DNA of 64,000 nucleotides from assembly GCF_902686445.1 (NCBI RefSeq), contig NC_062232.1, positions 89,452,932 to 89,516,931 of the forward strand, given 5' to 3'. The position numbers and the translations under genes are program-made. Numbering within the stretch: the first letter of the stretch is position 1; every line of letters starts with the position of its first letter. Below, piece after piece: positions 35,890 to 43,760 of this stretch. The notes under the pieces were generated by a model that saw only the letters and a list, made by a program, of their open reading frames with translations, had not been told where the DNA came from and made no database searches. The stretch comes from Sciurus carolinensis (lineage: Eukaryota; Chordata; Mammalia; Rodentia; Sciuridae).

Positions 35890-37728
35890 CACATACACAT
35901 AGTTATATGTAACTATGAGAGAAAGAGTTATCTCTCTCTCACATGCTGCTGTTGTGGTAGTAGTACATTTGAAACCACTCCATATCCAATATTTCCAAAG
36001 CTAGATGGAAAAATCAGTCTGTGGTTGCTGCTGTTTTTCACTACTACATGGGGTTCATCTTGAGAATTGATCCTACACCTTCCAACAGAAGCTTGGTGAA
36101 TGGACAGTGATGCCCTGTTTGGTCCAGGATCCCTGCTAGTCCTGCAGTGACATTATACTTCCACTTCACAGTTACATGTATCTTATTCTATGTACAAATA
36201 TGCACTCATTGTTCTATGAAGTACCATTTGTGTCAGGGTACCTGAGTGTGGAGGAGCTCCATTAATCAGCCACAGGTGTATACATGCTGAAGTCTTCTCT
36301 TGCCCACCAAGGTCTTTGAGTGGAGCAATGGTCACCATTTAAGCCTTTCTCTATTTTCAAGGCAATTTTATTTTAGGGGTATTGGCATCTTTCCTAGCCA
36401 CTGGACCTTGACTGAGATTCCCTAGCTCATCCTTGATATTTGTTCCTCTTTTTAAATGTAGAAATAAAGGGTTGAGAGTAACTGACTCTCAACTTAACTT
36501 CCAGAAGACCTCTAGGCTTCCTGATAAAATTACCCCCTAGTGATAAAGCTTCCTATGCTGAGGGAAGGCAGCTTTTGGTAAGTCATTCAAAAAATTCTAA
36601 AGATGTTGTTACACTTGTATGGCAATTATATAATTAATGAAACCACTAGTTTCACTTTGCCAGATAAAGATTAGTTTTTATCCACTAAAAACTATACTTC
36701 ACTGTATACTTAAAAGAGTTGTCTTTTGTAGTCAGTGGATTTTAATCATGGATACACATATTGAGTTTGAAGTACCTAAGGAACACCCAGGAAGTTTTCT
36801 AGTAGGTAGGCAGTTGGATGTAGGAGTATGCCCTGGGAAGCAATCATCTATGTAGAGATAATAGCTGAAATTATGGCAGTGGATAAGATCTGTTAGGAAG
36901 GATGAGAAGAGAAAAACCATGAGGAATCTCTCTGGAGGAATCAGCCCTGGTCAATATCAGCTTTTAAGAGGTGACTATGGAAAGGAAAAAACCATGGAGA
37001 GAACCAGGAGAGAATGGTGTTCGGGAAGCCAAGAGGAAAGTGGGTTTCAAGGAAGAAATGCTCAACAGCATCAAATGCAGCAAAGAGGTCCAATAAGATG
37101 AGTACTGAAAAGTGTGCATTGAATGTATCAATTAGGAAGTTATAAGTGGCCTTGTCAAGGGATGTTTTAGTGGTGTGGTAGGGCCGGAAACCATATTGTA
37201 GTAACTTGAGAAAAGATAAGGAAATGGAGAAAGAGAGTACTTTTTCAAGAAATTTGTGAAAAGTACAGATGTAAGATCACAGCTAAAGGGAGTTGTGGGT
37301 CTGCAAAAAGTAGGGATTTCTTTCCTTTTTTTGCCTTGTTTTGAGATAGGTACATTTGTAGGCTGAGAAAAAAGAGCCCATAGAAAGGGAGACATTGAGC
37401 TACAGGAGCAGGAACTAATGGACTAATAGAACAGGGACTTGGACAAGGCAGGGAGGGACAGGAGTGAGAGTCCAAAAGGAAAGTAGTTAAGGCTAGGAAA
37501 ATAGGTAGACAAATTAGTGAATGCAGTAACTGAGTGGTGCAATGGAGCAAGTGTGAGTGGGAATCTTATCATTTAGAACAGGAAAGCTACTGCAAAAATC
37601 TGCCGGCTTGATTTTACTCAAGAGTTTTTCTTTTCCTTTTTCACAGCATTGACACAGATCATTTACATGAAGATACATTTAGAAAGATGGAAGCTTTAAA
37701 AATGAGCAAGCCTGGAATCACCTGGTAG
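4744..37728 (+). CDS. NLRP-family (NACHT-LRR) receptor gene, 12 coding exons
   Basis: Coding exons are 4744-4813, 6554-6598, 17348-19004, 21091-21180, 28757-28927, 29047-29217, 31574-31753, 32366-32536, 32645-32815, 33107-33277, 33391-33561 and 37647-37728. All introns are GT...AG and phases agree throughout; the total is 3150 bases, giving 1049 residues and a TAG stop. Seen: Walker A GCAGIGKT (residues 117-124), a Walker B region [11 protein letters not shown] (about 189-199), sensor 1 LLITAR (Arg243), a winged-helix His413 in FLHFSFQEF, then about 15 leucine-rich repeats in NLRP-type exons. Known for the family: ATP-driven oligomerising cytosolic sensors or oocyte/embryo factors. The ends most resemble NLRP3/NLRP12: the linker begins [14 protein letters not shown] and the C-terminus resembles that of NLRP12. 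No pyrin domain is visible. The first exon follows an acceptor-like tract, so an upstream non-coding or coding exon is likely. The ortholog is not assigned; intactness is clear, expression is inferred. Confidence 0.85.
4935..5575 (-). mobile_element. L1 3' end, minus
   Basis: The plus strand reads the reverse of the L1 3' UTR and ORF2 end ('cctcccctcccatcactccc', 'gagtaatattccattgtata', 'gacatctaggttggtttcat'). It lies in the first NLRP intron. Confidence 0.88.
5576..6553. other. NLRP intron 1 sequence, no gene seen
   Basis: Unique AT-rich intron; no repeat recognised. Confidence 0.55.
6554..6598 (+). CDS. NLRP gene, 45-base linker exon
   Basis: The exon lies between TCTTTCTCCACAG and GTAGAT. 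It is phase 1 on both sides and encodes 14 whole residues ([14 protein letters not shown]). It joins in frame to the G|AT aspartate that opens the NACHT exon. NLRP3 and NLRP12 have the same phase-1 boundary just before their DYR...Y motif. A serine-rich linker is the likely role. Confidence 0.6.
6599..7421. other. NLRP intron 2 sequence, no gene seen
   Basis: AT-rich, with a short (TA)n/(T)n run near 7,341-7,370. No exon or recognised repeat. Confidence 0.55.
7422..7640 (+). mobile_element. B1-dID composite SINE, plus
   Basis: A B1 half (GAGCTGGGCATGGTGATGCA, GGAGGCTGAGGCAGGAAGAT) is followed by an ID-like half (GGGTTGGAGATGTGGCTCAG) and an A-rich tail. Confidence 0.92.
8186..11917 (-). pseudogene. 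L1 ORF2 (endonuclease-reverse transcriptase), two lesions
   Basis: The endonuclease part (11,917-11,207) keeps [16 protein letters not shown] and LQETHL motifs. An in-frame TGA at 11,207-11,209 then interrupts it, and the same frame resumes immediately and runs as a 1002-codon open stretch (first ATG 11,194). That stretch carries the reverse transcriptase ([14 protein letters not shown], with the catalytic Asp pair) and the cysteine-rich C-terminal region. A TA-repeat length change near 8,207-8,222 shifts the frame and cuts off the last few dozen residues. So ORF2 is broken, but by very few changes. Confidence 0.92.
11949..12962 (-). CDS. L1 ORF1 protein (nucleic-acid chaperone), intact
   Basis: An uninterrupted 337-codon frame from ATG to stop. 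Residues about 45-155 form a long coiled coil with heptad Leu/Ile (for example [20 protein letters not shown]), which trimerises ORF1p. An RRM-like domain ([11 protein letters not shown]) and the basic C-terminal domain ([15 protein letters not shown]) follow. The length matches mammalian ORF1p. Its known role is to coat L1 RNA in cytoplasmic particles. It is the only fully open L1 frame in the window. Confidence 0.93.
   Translation of the reverse strand: MNNMRKQGKKMPQTNLDVTSIKSNDSMAEEMTEREFRMYIIKMIREANDEMKEQMQALNDRTNRQLTEQIQEAKDHFNEELEILKKNQTEILEMKETINQIKNSIESITNRIEQLEDRTSDIEDKIFNLENKVEQTEKMVRNHEQNLQELWDIMKRPNLRIIGIEEGLEKQTKGMNNLFEEIISENFPNEMENQVQEAYRTPNTQNYNRPSPRHIIMKIPNIQNKDRILKAVREKNQITFRGKPIRISADFSIQTLKARRAWNNIFQALKENGCQPRILYPAKLTFKFDDEIKSFHDKQKLKEFTKRKPALQNILSKILHEEEIKNKEANQQREELS
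13680..14225 (-). promoter_or_regulatory. L1 5' UTR monomer-like repeats
   Basis: Roughly 120-130-base units recur with shared words GATGCAGTCACTCC, CTCCTCCTCTGG, TTCAGGAGCG and GAGTTCAAACAGCTC (plus-strand view), with several copies between 13,750 and 14,220. Tandem 5' monomers act as the internal promoter of rodent L1 families; activity here is inferred. The last copy is cut at 14,225. Confidence 0.75.
14226..15050. other. Old dispersed repeat-like intron sequence
   Basis: 'attgagtgtccactgtgtgc' at about 14,788 is typical of ancient mammalian repeats. The rest is unassigned. No gene. Confidence 0.4.
15050..15420 (+). mobile_element. Ancient mammalian repeat, family not determined
   Basis: The words 'atggaacaccttgtaggatg', 'gggcagtgacatgatctgat' and 'ctcacttaggctgcttgga' belong to a widespread old mammalian dispersed repeat that I cannot name with certainty. 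Confidence 0.45.
15891..16107 (-). mobile_element. B1-dID SINE, minus, nested in L1
   Basis: Reverse-complement order: 'tggtaccagagattgaaccc', 'ctactgagccctatacccag', then the B1 half ending 'taccatcatgcc'. A short internal duplication of 'tgctcagggcctca' is visible. Confidence 0.9.
16563..16639 (-). mobile_element. ID SINE, minus, nested in L1
   Basis: 'gtggtgctaaggatcgaacc' to 'ctgagctacagtcccagccc', the reverse complement of the ID body; a T-rich run before it is its tail. Confidence 0.9.
16796..16987 (-). mobile_element. B1-dID SINE, minus, nested in L1
   Basis: 'ggtactggggcttgaaccca' through 'caggcatgcaccaccatacc'. Well preserved. Confidence 0.93.
17348..19004 (+). CDS. NLRP gene, NACHT exon
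   Basis: This 1657-base exon has acceptor TCACCTCACTAG and donor GTGAGT. It encodes residues 39-591: a FISNA-like lead-in ([18 protein letters not shown]), the P-loop GCAGIGKT, a Walker B region with Pro197 where most NLRPs have Asp (DGFPEL), sensor 1 with Arg243, the conserved proline of LPIVSW, a winged helix with His413, and NACHT-associated helices ending in the typical [12 protein letters not shown]. There is no stop or frameshift anywhere in the exon. An internal ATG at 17518 lies in frame but would miss the FISNA-like part. Confidence 0.93.
19005..20230. other. NLRP intron after the NACHT exon, no gene seen
   Basis: It has MIR-like words near 19,160-19,290 ('ttactgattatctaccacgc', 'catgtactgggcactgtgtg') and an internal near-repeat around 19,575-19,670. 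Nothing else is identified. Confidence 0.5.
20241..20469 (+). mobile_element. B1-dID SINE with target-site duplication
   Basis: A complete composite (AGCTGGGCGTAGTGGCACAT ... GGTTCAATCCCCAGTACC) with a long A-tail; TTAAGCCAGA repeats at 20,232-20,241 and 20,460-20,469. Confidence 0.94.
20630..20815 (+). mobile_element. L1 3' UTR fragment, plus
   Basis: 'gagagaaaatggaagtacta', 'aaatgaaccccaccgttatg' and an A-rich end match the L1 3' end also seen at 45.69-45.83 kb. Confidence 0.75.
21091..21180 (+). CDS. NLRP gene, short LRR exon
   Basis: This 90-base exon lies between TTTCTTTTAG and GTAAGT, phase 2 on both sides. It encodes the second half of an LRR unit ([17 protein letters not shown]). 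The normal unit is 171 bases, so the first half is missing. It joins in frame with both neighbours. Confidence 0.85.
21181..23089. other. NLRP intron, no gene seen
   Basis: Pyrimidine-rich in parts (21,440-22,420). Open frames here have no recognisable domain. Confidence 0.5.
23090..23250 (-). pseudogene. Diverged duplicate of the TEX13A 3' end
   Basis: The stretch with TGATTTCCCATTGGACATG, GGTTCTATTTC, CTGAATTCACT and GCCAGACTC repeats, with substitutions, the order found at about 24,780-24,935 at the TEX13A stop codon and 3' flank. No other TEX13A coding sequence was recognised here, so this looks like a local partial duplication about 1.7 kb away. Confidence 0.55.
23515..23795 (+). mobile_element. 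B1-dID SINE with internal (TA)n, (GA)n and (CA)n
   Basis: A B1 half at 23,518-23,640, then simple repeats at 23,645-23,705, then the ID half (GGCTGAGGATGTTGCCCAGT ... TCAATCCCCAGTACC). Microsatellite growth has split the composite. Confidence 0.9.
24449..24530. repeat. Compound microsatellite (GACA)n-(TC)n-(CA)n
   Basis: Three successive simple repeats: AGACAGACAGACAG, CTCTCTCTCTCT, CACACACACA. Confidence 0.95.
24594..24770 (+). mobile_element. B1-dID SINE, plus
   Basis: 'gtcatggtggcacatgcctt' to 'gggttcaattctcaatactg', with a shortened ID half. Confidence 0.88.
24912..26166 (-). CDS. TEX13A: TEX13A ortholog (testis-expressed protein 13A), two exons
   Basis: Exon 1 runs 26166-25708 (153 codons) and ends at donor GCG|GTAAGA. 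Exon 2 runs 25604-24912 after the acceptor CTTCCCCCCCAG and ends in TAG. The 103-base intron is phase 0; a second AG at 25637-25638 would break the frame and was not chosen. The 383-residue product starts [20 protein letters not shown], the TEX13 family signature, and has a helical, charged domain in exon 1. A serine/proline-rich low-complexity middle follows, then a RanBP2-type zinc finger (CPWC, ten residues, CFRC) near the C-terminus. Human TEX13A is about 409 residues, germ-cell expressed and X-linked. Family work suggests RNA-related functions in spermatogenesis; that is not visible here. The gene lies antisense inside an NLRP intron and appears intact. Confidence 0.9.
26200..26560. repeat. 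C-rich polypyrimidine tract upstream of TEX13A
   Basis: About 350 bases on the plus strand are mainly C and T, built from irregular repeats of CCCCACCCC, CCCTTAGCTCC and CCCCTCCCC. On the TEX13A sense strand this is G-rich with many G3-G5 runs, just 5' of the start codon. It can be read as the promoter or 5' UTR zone of TEX13A and could form a quadruplex or triplex; both are inference. No TATA box is obvious. Confidence 0.7.
26695..27110 (+). other. Unrecognised GC-moderate segment with plus-strand open frame
   Basis: From about 26,789 to 26,983 the plus strand is open without stops and reads with many charged residues (for example [20 protein letters not shown]). A TATAAG lies at 26,806 and an AATAAA at 27,099-27,104. 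It could be a fragment of a processed pseudogene or an unknown 5' exon. I do not recognise the protein. Confidence 0.3.
27750..27835 (-). mobile_element. ID SINE, minus
   Basis: 'catgctggggattgaactca' to 'ttgagcaatatcccc', the reverse complement of the ID body. Confidence 0.82.
27888..28066 (+). mobile_element. B1-dID SINE, plus
   Basis: 'agccagacacagtgatgcat' to 'gatgtagctcagtggtaaag' with an A-rich tail. It lies 0.7 kb before the first full LRR exon. Confidence 0.9.
28067..28756. other. NLRP intron, no gene seen
   Basis: T-rich; old-repeat words near 28,270-28,460. No exon. Confidence 0.5.
28757..28927 (+). CDS. NLRP gene, LRR exon 1 of 7
   Basis: A 171-base exon, phase 2 to phase 2, between TCTTCACATAG and GTAACT. 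It encodes two LRRs and ends in the family signature [18 protein letters not shown]. Confidence 0.93.
29047..29217 (+). CDS. NLRP gene, LRR exon 2 of 7
   Basis: A 171-base exon between TTTCTTTAAAG and GTAAGT, phase 2. It encodes two LRRs and ends [18 protein letters not shown]. It lies only 119 bases after the previous exon. Confidence 0.93.
29390..29610 (+). mobile_element. MIR SINE remnant
   Basis: 'attaagcactgagctaaatg', 'gcagaggaggaaatagaagc' and 'ggcagaattcaaaacccaga' follow MIR order. Confidence 0.65.
29758..29885 (-). mobile_element. B1-type SINE half, minus
   Basis: 'gatacagggtcttggtagtt' to 'gataggcatgtgccactgtt' is the reverse of the B1 part only. Confidence 0.82.
30035..30968 (+). 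pseudogene. FOXR1P: FOXR1 processed pseudogene
   Basis: Translated pieces match FOXR1 (forkhead box R1): [63 protein letters not shown] and the forkhead start [17 protein letters not shown]. The copy has no introns, unlike the parent. It has an A-run slippage frameshift near 30,288-30,301, stops at about 30,530 and 30,790, and an internal deletion that removes most of the forkhead C-terminal part. An ATTAAA at about 30,942 and an A-rich tail at 30,962-30,968 mark a reverse-transcribed mRNA. It lies between two LRR exons on the NLRP strand. The related intronless FOXR2 is also X-linked, but the residues fit FOXR1 better. Confidence 0.85.
31574..31753 (+). CDS. NLRP gene, LRR exon 3 of 7 (180 bases)
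   Basis: The exon lies between TTTCTCTTCAG and GTAAGC, phase 2. It is 180 bases, three codons longer than its sisters; the extra residues fall near [11 protein letters not shown]. It contains [19 protein letters not shown], a near-consensus LRR. The 2.4-kb intron before it carries the FOXR1 retrocopy. Confidence 0.93.
31785..32015 (+). mobile_element. MIR SINE
   Basis: 'ttgagtgcctgctatgtgct', 'acagatgaagaaacagagga', 'gtgatatagtcagaatgtga'. A good MIR match in order. Confidence 0.7.
32366..32536 (+). CDS. NLRP gene, LRR exon 4 of 7
   Basis: A 171-base exon between a long T-rich acceptor tract ending GGGTAG and a GTAAGT donor, phase 2. It encodes [16 protein letters not shown] at the start and a diverged second LRR ([17 protein letters not shown]). 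Confidence 0.92.
32645..32815 (+). CDS. NLRP gene, LRR exon 5 of 7
   Basis: A 171-base exon between TCATCCTTCCAG and GTGAGT, phase 2. It begins [18 protein letters not shown] and ends [18 protein letters not shown]. It lies 108 bases after the previous exon. Confidence 0.93.
33107..33277 (+). CDS. NLRP gene, LRR exon 6 of 7
   Basis: A 171-base exon between CTTACTGGCAG and GTAAAT, phase 2. It contains [19 protein letters not shown], the most consensus-like repeat of the set. Confidence 0.93.
33391..33561 (+). CDS. NLRP gene, LRR exon 7 of 7
   Basis: A 171-base exon between TGATCCCTTCAG and GTAAGT, phase 2. It begins [16 protein letters not shown] and ends with a diverged half ([13 protein letters not shown]). 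Confidence 0.93.
33562..37646. other. Last NLRP intron; old repeats, no gene seen
   Basis: It contains a MIR at about 33,775-34,000, ancient dispersed-repeat sequence at about 35,290-35,830 and 36,900-37,290, and a (CA)n at 35,858-35,892. No splice-compatible LRR exon was found in the rest. Confidence 0.55.
35858..35892. repeat. (CA)n microsatellite
   Basis: CACACACACACA run with one G interruption. Confidence 0.95.
37647..37728 (+). CDS. NLRP gene, terminal exon with stop
   Basis: The acceptor is CCTTTTTCACAG. The exon encodes 26 residues after the split tyrosine codon and stops at TAG 37726-37728. The residues [16 protein letters not shown] align in pattern with the NLRP12 C-terminus, which supports this exon 4.1 kb downstream of the last LRR exon. 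A weak ATTAAA poly(A) signal lies at 37890-37895. Confidence 0.82.
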
Positions 37729-37959
37729 TTCCCAAGGAGAGCCCCTGAACTGACTTGATATAGACCCTCTGCATTTGGTACCATCTTTAACAACTGTGCA
37801 GTATTATTTTTCCAAATCTCTTGACCTTTGCTGAGGAATCGTCTATGAAATAAGCATCAGTGATTGAAATTTCTTACATAAAACCATCCATTAAATAGGA
37901 TGTAAAAGGCAGAAGCACCTTATTTCAAATGTTTTCAGCAATAATACCTTAAATTCATA

Positions 37960-38110
37960 TATTGTATTACCATGTTTACTGTACTGTCACAAGAACCCTC
38001 TGAGGTGAGAAAGAGGTTCAGAAAAGATGTGACTAGCTCCAGGTCATACACATTATTAGTGAGAGAATTGAGACTGGAATATAGCCAGGTCTCCTAACTC
38101 CTAGACCATG
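37960..38110 (+). mobile_element. MIR SINE remnant
   Basis: 'gaaaagatgtgactagctcc', 'agagaattgagactggaata', 'ctcctaactcctagaccatg'. Confidence 0.6.
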
Positions 38111-38375
38111 CAGAGAAACAATAGGAAAAAAAATACATGAATGTGTCTACTTAAACAAGATCCTTGAAATGATAAAAAGACAAGGAAATATACAAACATA
38201 TATTATAGCTTATGGTGCTGATTTTAAGTAAACTTATAGTTCGTGAAGGAGAGAAGAATGAACTAGATCAAAAGAGAAAGTCTCATGGAGGAGGTAAGAC
38301 TTGATGTTGGTCTTGAAGAATGAGGAGGATTGAGATAAGCAAAGGTATAATAGACCTTGGCTTTAAGACTGCAGG

Positions 38376-38600
38376 GTAACCAAGTGTGGTGACACATGCC
38401 TGTAATCTCAGCAGCTCAGGAGGCTGAGGCAGGAAGATTGCCAACCTCAGCAATTTAGTGAGTTCAAGGCCAACCTCAGCAACTAAGTGAAACCCTGTCT
38501 AAAACAATAAGAAGGGCTGGGGATGTGGCTCAGTGGTTTAGCATCCTTGGGTTCAATCCCTGGTACCAAAAAATAAAAATAAAAAATAAAAAAGACTACA
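38376..38600 (+). mobile_element. B1-dID SINE, plus
   Basis: 'accaagtgtggtgacacatg' to 'gttcaatccctggtaccaaa' with an A-rich tail. It has a partial internal duplication of 'cctcagcaa...gtga'. Confidence 0.92.
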
Positions 38601-40500
38601 GGGTAACAGGACTGTTTTTGTATCTCACTAAAAGATACTAGGGAGAGAGAAATGTTTGCTTTAGAATTTCATGAGCTACCATAGTATCCATACTACTAAG
38701 CTCCTAAGAGTGCTCTCCAGTTCCCAGTCTTAATTCCTTTTCTGAACTTTTAATATCTCATAAATGTGTTCATATTTGTTCATGGACTACCAAGACTAAT
38801 TCATTCCTCATACCTGACATCTCACTTATCCCAACAGTGATCCTTCATACCACCCTATTTCTATCTCTGCCTAGTTTCCACAAAATGTCAGATGAGACAA
38901 ATGCAGAAAGAGTGCTAGGCAAGGAAAATAGCACACACTCATTGAAATAGGTGTGAATGGGGTATGGGATCAACAAAAAGAGGCCAACCTTATTAAAGTA
39001 TAGAGTTGTCCCTGTAAGCTATTTAACTAGCTGTGTGATCCTCAATAATTCACTTAGATTCCTAGACTCTCCATTTTTTTTATCTATAAAATTTGGATAA
39101 ATTTATTTTAGCCTTGAAGGACTGTTTCCCAACATGTTTCCTACTCCAGTAGGCAGCAATTAATTGTACTTGTCTGCATGAGTGTTTACTTATAGTATCA
39201 CTCATCTGTGTTATCTTTGAACTCCTAGATTTTCTTGCTGTACTAATTAGTGCTAATGGTCCATTTGAACTAAATATGTACTGGAGGCAGTGAATCTAGT
39301 GGCAGAAGAGACACAGTGAGATGGTACTTCAGGTGAGGAACTGAGGAAGAGTCCAGCTGTTCCATGACCTCACCCATAATTGTATAGTGTTTACCACATC
39401 CTGGGAGATGGTAACTCTCAGTAAGGAGACCAGGTCTGTCCTGAGAAGAATAATCAAAATAGTTTGTCTCCAGATTAATCAAGTTCCTCTTTCCCTTTAT
39501 TTATTTAACATATATTTATTGAACATTTATTATGTGCCAGGTTTTATGCTAATTGTTGGTTTTACAGAGATGAATATGCCTTTTTCTGAGCACTTCCCCT
39601 TCTGTATTCTCTGTTTACCCTAGTTCCTCTGTCAGTCCAGTAAAAAGCTGATAAAACTCATTCATATTAAGGACCTAAAGATATAAAGTTAAAAGAAAAA
39701 TTGCAGAACAGTGTGTGTGTGCTTATTTGTATTTAGTTTGTAAACAAAATCATGTATATGAATTCGTATGTGTGTATCCAGAAAAATCTATGGAAGAATA
39801 TTTACAATTAATAATAAACACTGATTAGCTCTGGCAAGAAGAATTTGGCAAGCAGAGCAATAAGGAGAAAAAGAAAGAAACTTTTCATCTATGGTCTTCT
39901 GTTCTACTTGATGTTTTTAACATGTGCATGTATTACTTTTATAATTAATAGACTTGCTGATAAAAATAAAAATCATACTGGTGAATTACTTTTCTTTTAA
40001 AATATGAAGATTTAGAAGGAAAACATGGCAGGAATTTATAAGCATGGCAGAAAAGTAAAGGAAAAGAATGAAAGATTTCACAACATCAAAGTTAGAAACA
40101 TTTTAATATAAAAATGTACACCATAAATAAAATTAAAATATTAGTGATAAACTGGAAAAATATACTTCATACATGTAAAAGATAAGGCTGATAATCATAA
40201 TATCATAAAAGCAACAAGTCAGTATGAGAAAGCAAAATTTGGAGGACTTCCACTTCCACAATTACGGAGTAGCAATGACTAGATTTACCCTCCTATCATA
40301 ACAAAAAATGAGCAAATATATGAGACAAAAATTTTCAGACATTGGATAATAGGCAGAGTTGGGACAAATAAAAAACAAATAGCAAGATGGTAGGTTTAAA
40401 CTGAATCATATCAATAATCATTTTAAAATCATTGGTCTCACAGCAATCCAATAAAAGGTTGATATTGGTAGAATGAGAAAAAAATAAAGGCCCCAATAGA
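38600..40500. other. Intergenic, no gene seen
   Basis: AT-rich, with MIR/L2-like words near 39,500-39,560. No exon recognised. Confidence 0.5.
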
Positions 40501-43500
40501 GGTTGCTTATAAGAGATAAATTTGAAATAACACGAATAGGTTAAATATAAAAGACAGGAAAAGATACAATATTTAAACATTAATTTTTAAAAAGCTAGAG
40601 CGAGTGTGTTATCAGAGAAAATAAATTACAAAGCAAAGAATATTGCCAGAAATAAAAGGGGCCAGTTCAAAATGATAAAGTGGCTAATTCATCGAGAGAA
40701 CATAATAATTGTAAATACATGTGCATTTAATAACAGATTCAAAATACATGAAGCAAAAACTGTACTTAAAAAAATAGACAAATTCACAATTTTAGTCAAG
40801 AGTTTTCAATACCTCTCAATAACTGATAGATCTGGGACACAGAAAATTAGTATGACTATAGAAAATCTGAACAACACAAGTAATAAACTTGACCTAATTA
40901 ACATGTATACAACACTCAAACCAACAACAGAAAACATACTCTTTTCAAGTGCGTATTGAACATTGGTTCAATTGAACCAAGCTAAATCATTTCTGGTTGC
41001 ATTATATAAAAAGTCTCAATAAAGTTAAAGGAATGAAATCTTATGAAGTATGTTCTCTGACTTCATGGAATTAAAATTCATTGAAAGATATACTGACCCC
41101 CCCAAAAAGAAATCTGAAAAAAAATACACTTCTAGATAACCCCTGGCTCAAAGAGGAAGTTTTGGGAAGTTAGAAAGTATTTTAAATTAAAGGAAAAATC
41201 ATATCTGTGGGATATTGCTAGTGTAGCACTTAGAAAGAAACCTATAATACTAAACAGCTGTATTAGAAAAAGTCTTAATATCTCAACTTTCACCAAAAAA
41301 GAAGATCAAGTTCAAGTTTAAGGCAAAGTAAATGAAAGAAAGGAAAGAAAAAATATTAGACCAGAAATCATTGAAATAGTAAAGCAATAGGTAAAATCAA
41401 AGAAACCAAAGGCTGACTCTTAGAAGATCAATAAGATTCATAAACCTCTGGTAAGATTGACCATGAAAAAAGAAGACACCATTTAGTAATTTCAGGAGTG
41501 AGAGTGGGTCATCACTATAGATCCTACAGACATTAAAAAATAATGAAGGAATATTAAGGACAAACTTGTGCCAAAATATTGTAAGTTAGGTTGAATATAA
41601 AAATACTTCAAAAGACACACTACCAAATTTCAGTCAAATAGAAGCCCTGAGTGGCACGATATCTAGAAATTTAGTTATTTTCATTTTCCCCAAAAGAAAC
41701 TCTAGGCATAAATTGTTTCACTGGTGAATTCTACCAAATGCTTAAAGAAGAAATAACACTAACTCTATTTGAAATCCTCAGAAAAGTAAAAAGAAGATAA
41801 CAATTCCCAACTTACTCTATGAGGGCAACATTATCCTTCTACCCAAAACAGAAAAAGGCATTACAAGGAACAAAAAACTACCCAGTGACTCTCAAGTCTG
41901 AGGCAAGAGAATCACAAGTTCAAGGCCAGCATAGGCAACTTAAAAAGAGTGTATCAATTTTTTCAAAAAAATAATGAAGCTCTGATAATGTGGCTCAGTG
42001 GTATAGTGCCCCTGAGTTCAAGTACCACAAAAAGTAGTTTAAAAATTAGAAAGAAAAAACCATAACAATATGTCTTATGAAGATAGAGTCTAAAGTACTT
42101 AAATATTTAGCAAGTCAAATCCAGCAACAATTAATCATGACCAGTTGGGCTTTATCCGAGAAATACAAGAATGATGCAACAATAAAAAAATACTTTCCTT
42201 TTGTACAGACAGAAGTATATAACATGATTATCACAAGAGATGTAGGTAAAGCATTTGTCAGACTCCAATATTCTGATTTTTTTTTAAAAAGTAAACTGGG
42301 AATATAAAATTTCTCAGCCTGAAAATTGGCCTCTAAATAACAACCACCACCACCAAACCTACTTTCTTGAGAGTGAAAGGTTTTCTCTCTAAGACTGGGA
42401 ACAAGGCAATGATGTCTGCTGTTACCACATCTTGCCAATATTCTACTAGAGGTTTTAGTCATTGCCATACCAACAGAAATAAGTAAAACTGTCTTTATTT
42501 CCAGAAAATCTTCTGTGTAGCAAATCTTAAGGAAGGTGTAGAAGAGCTGCAAGAAATATTAAATGAGTTTAATGAGGCTGCAGGATAAAATATATATACC
42601 AAAAATAATTGGGATATTTCTATATACTAATAGCAAACAAATCAGGAATTGAAAAAATTTATTTTAAATAGCATCAAAAATATGAAATAGTGTAAAGATA
42701 AATCTAGCAAAGTATTTGCAAGACCTGTGCACTGAACACTATAAAGCCATGCTGAGAGGGACTAAAGACCTAAGTAAACATAGTTATTTATCATGTACAT
42801 GAACAGAGAGACACAATATTAAGGTACCCATTCTTCCTACATTCATTTCTAGGTTCATTGTAATCCCAAGCCAAATCCCAATAGGGATTTTTTTGGGGGT
42901 AGAAATAAAACACCCTGAATCTTGAATTCACATGGAAATTTAAATAACCTAGACTTGCTCAAACAGCTTTGAAAATATAAACAAATTTAGGGAACTCACC
43001 ATACCTGATTGTAAAACATATTACATAAATATATTAATCAATACTTTGTGATGGTGTAAAGGTAGATATATGCAATGAAAACAGAAATGTGTCTACCCCC
43101 ATTGGACAATTGATGCAAAGGCAAAGAGATAACATTTTTCAACAAAGGGTGCTGGAACAATTGGATAGGCATTTGCAAATGAATGGCTCTAAACCCCTAA
43201 TTCACTCTATATACAAATACTGGCTCAAAATGGATTATAGACTAAAATATAAGAACTAAAATGATCAAAGAAAGCATTGGAGAAAGTTTTAGTCATCTTG
43301 GTTTGGCAAAATGTTTATTAATAAGACATATAATGATGAAATATAAAAGGAAAGAAATCAATAAATAGACTTTATCACATTAAAAAATTTGCTCTTTGAA
43401 AGACCCTGTTATAAAGATAAAAAGTCAAGACAAAGACTGGGAATATTTGCATAGTATATATCTGAAAAAACATATCTAGAACATAAAGAACTCATACTAC

Positions 43501-43560
43501 TATACAATTAAATGACAACTCAATTTTTTGAAATGGCGAGGATTTGAACAGACATCTTAG
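40500..43560 (+). mobile_element. Decayed L1 ORF2, plus
   Basis: Broken translations show the endonuclease (IENLNNTSNKLDLINMYTTL) and, further on, reverse-transcriptase pieces and 'ttcacatggaaatttaaata'-type words. Many stops and indels. A SINE is inserted at 41,880-42,045. Confidence 0.75.
41880..42045 (+). mobile_element. B1-dID SINE, diverged, nested in L1
   Basis: 'tctgaggcaagagaatcaca' followed by 'ctgataatgtggctcagtgg' and 'gcccctgagttcaagtacca'. Confidence 0.75.
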
Positions 43561-43561
43561 C

Positions 43562-43760
43562 TTCACTTCCATGTAACACCAGCTCTCAGCTTGGTGAGAA
43601 ACACGAAGAGATCAGGTTTAACAACCCCCAGTCCTTGATCCAAGGAGTACATAGCCCCAAAAGAAATACGAAAAGGACAGTAGCATAGGTCATGAATGTT
43701 CATCCTTGCCAACACTTCTGACCACCTCAGCAGAGACAAGCTCCTCAATTTTCATTAACT
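43562..43760 (-). other. Unidentified insert between L1 pieces
   Basis: A higher-GC stretch interrupts L1 sequence. Its minus strand is open for 61 codons without a recognisable domain. It may be a fragment of a processed pseudogene. Confidence 0.3.
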
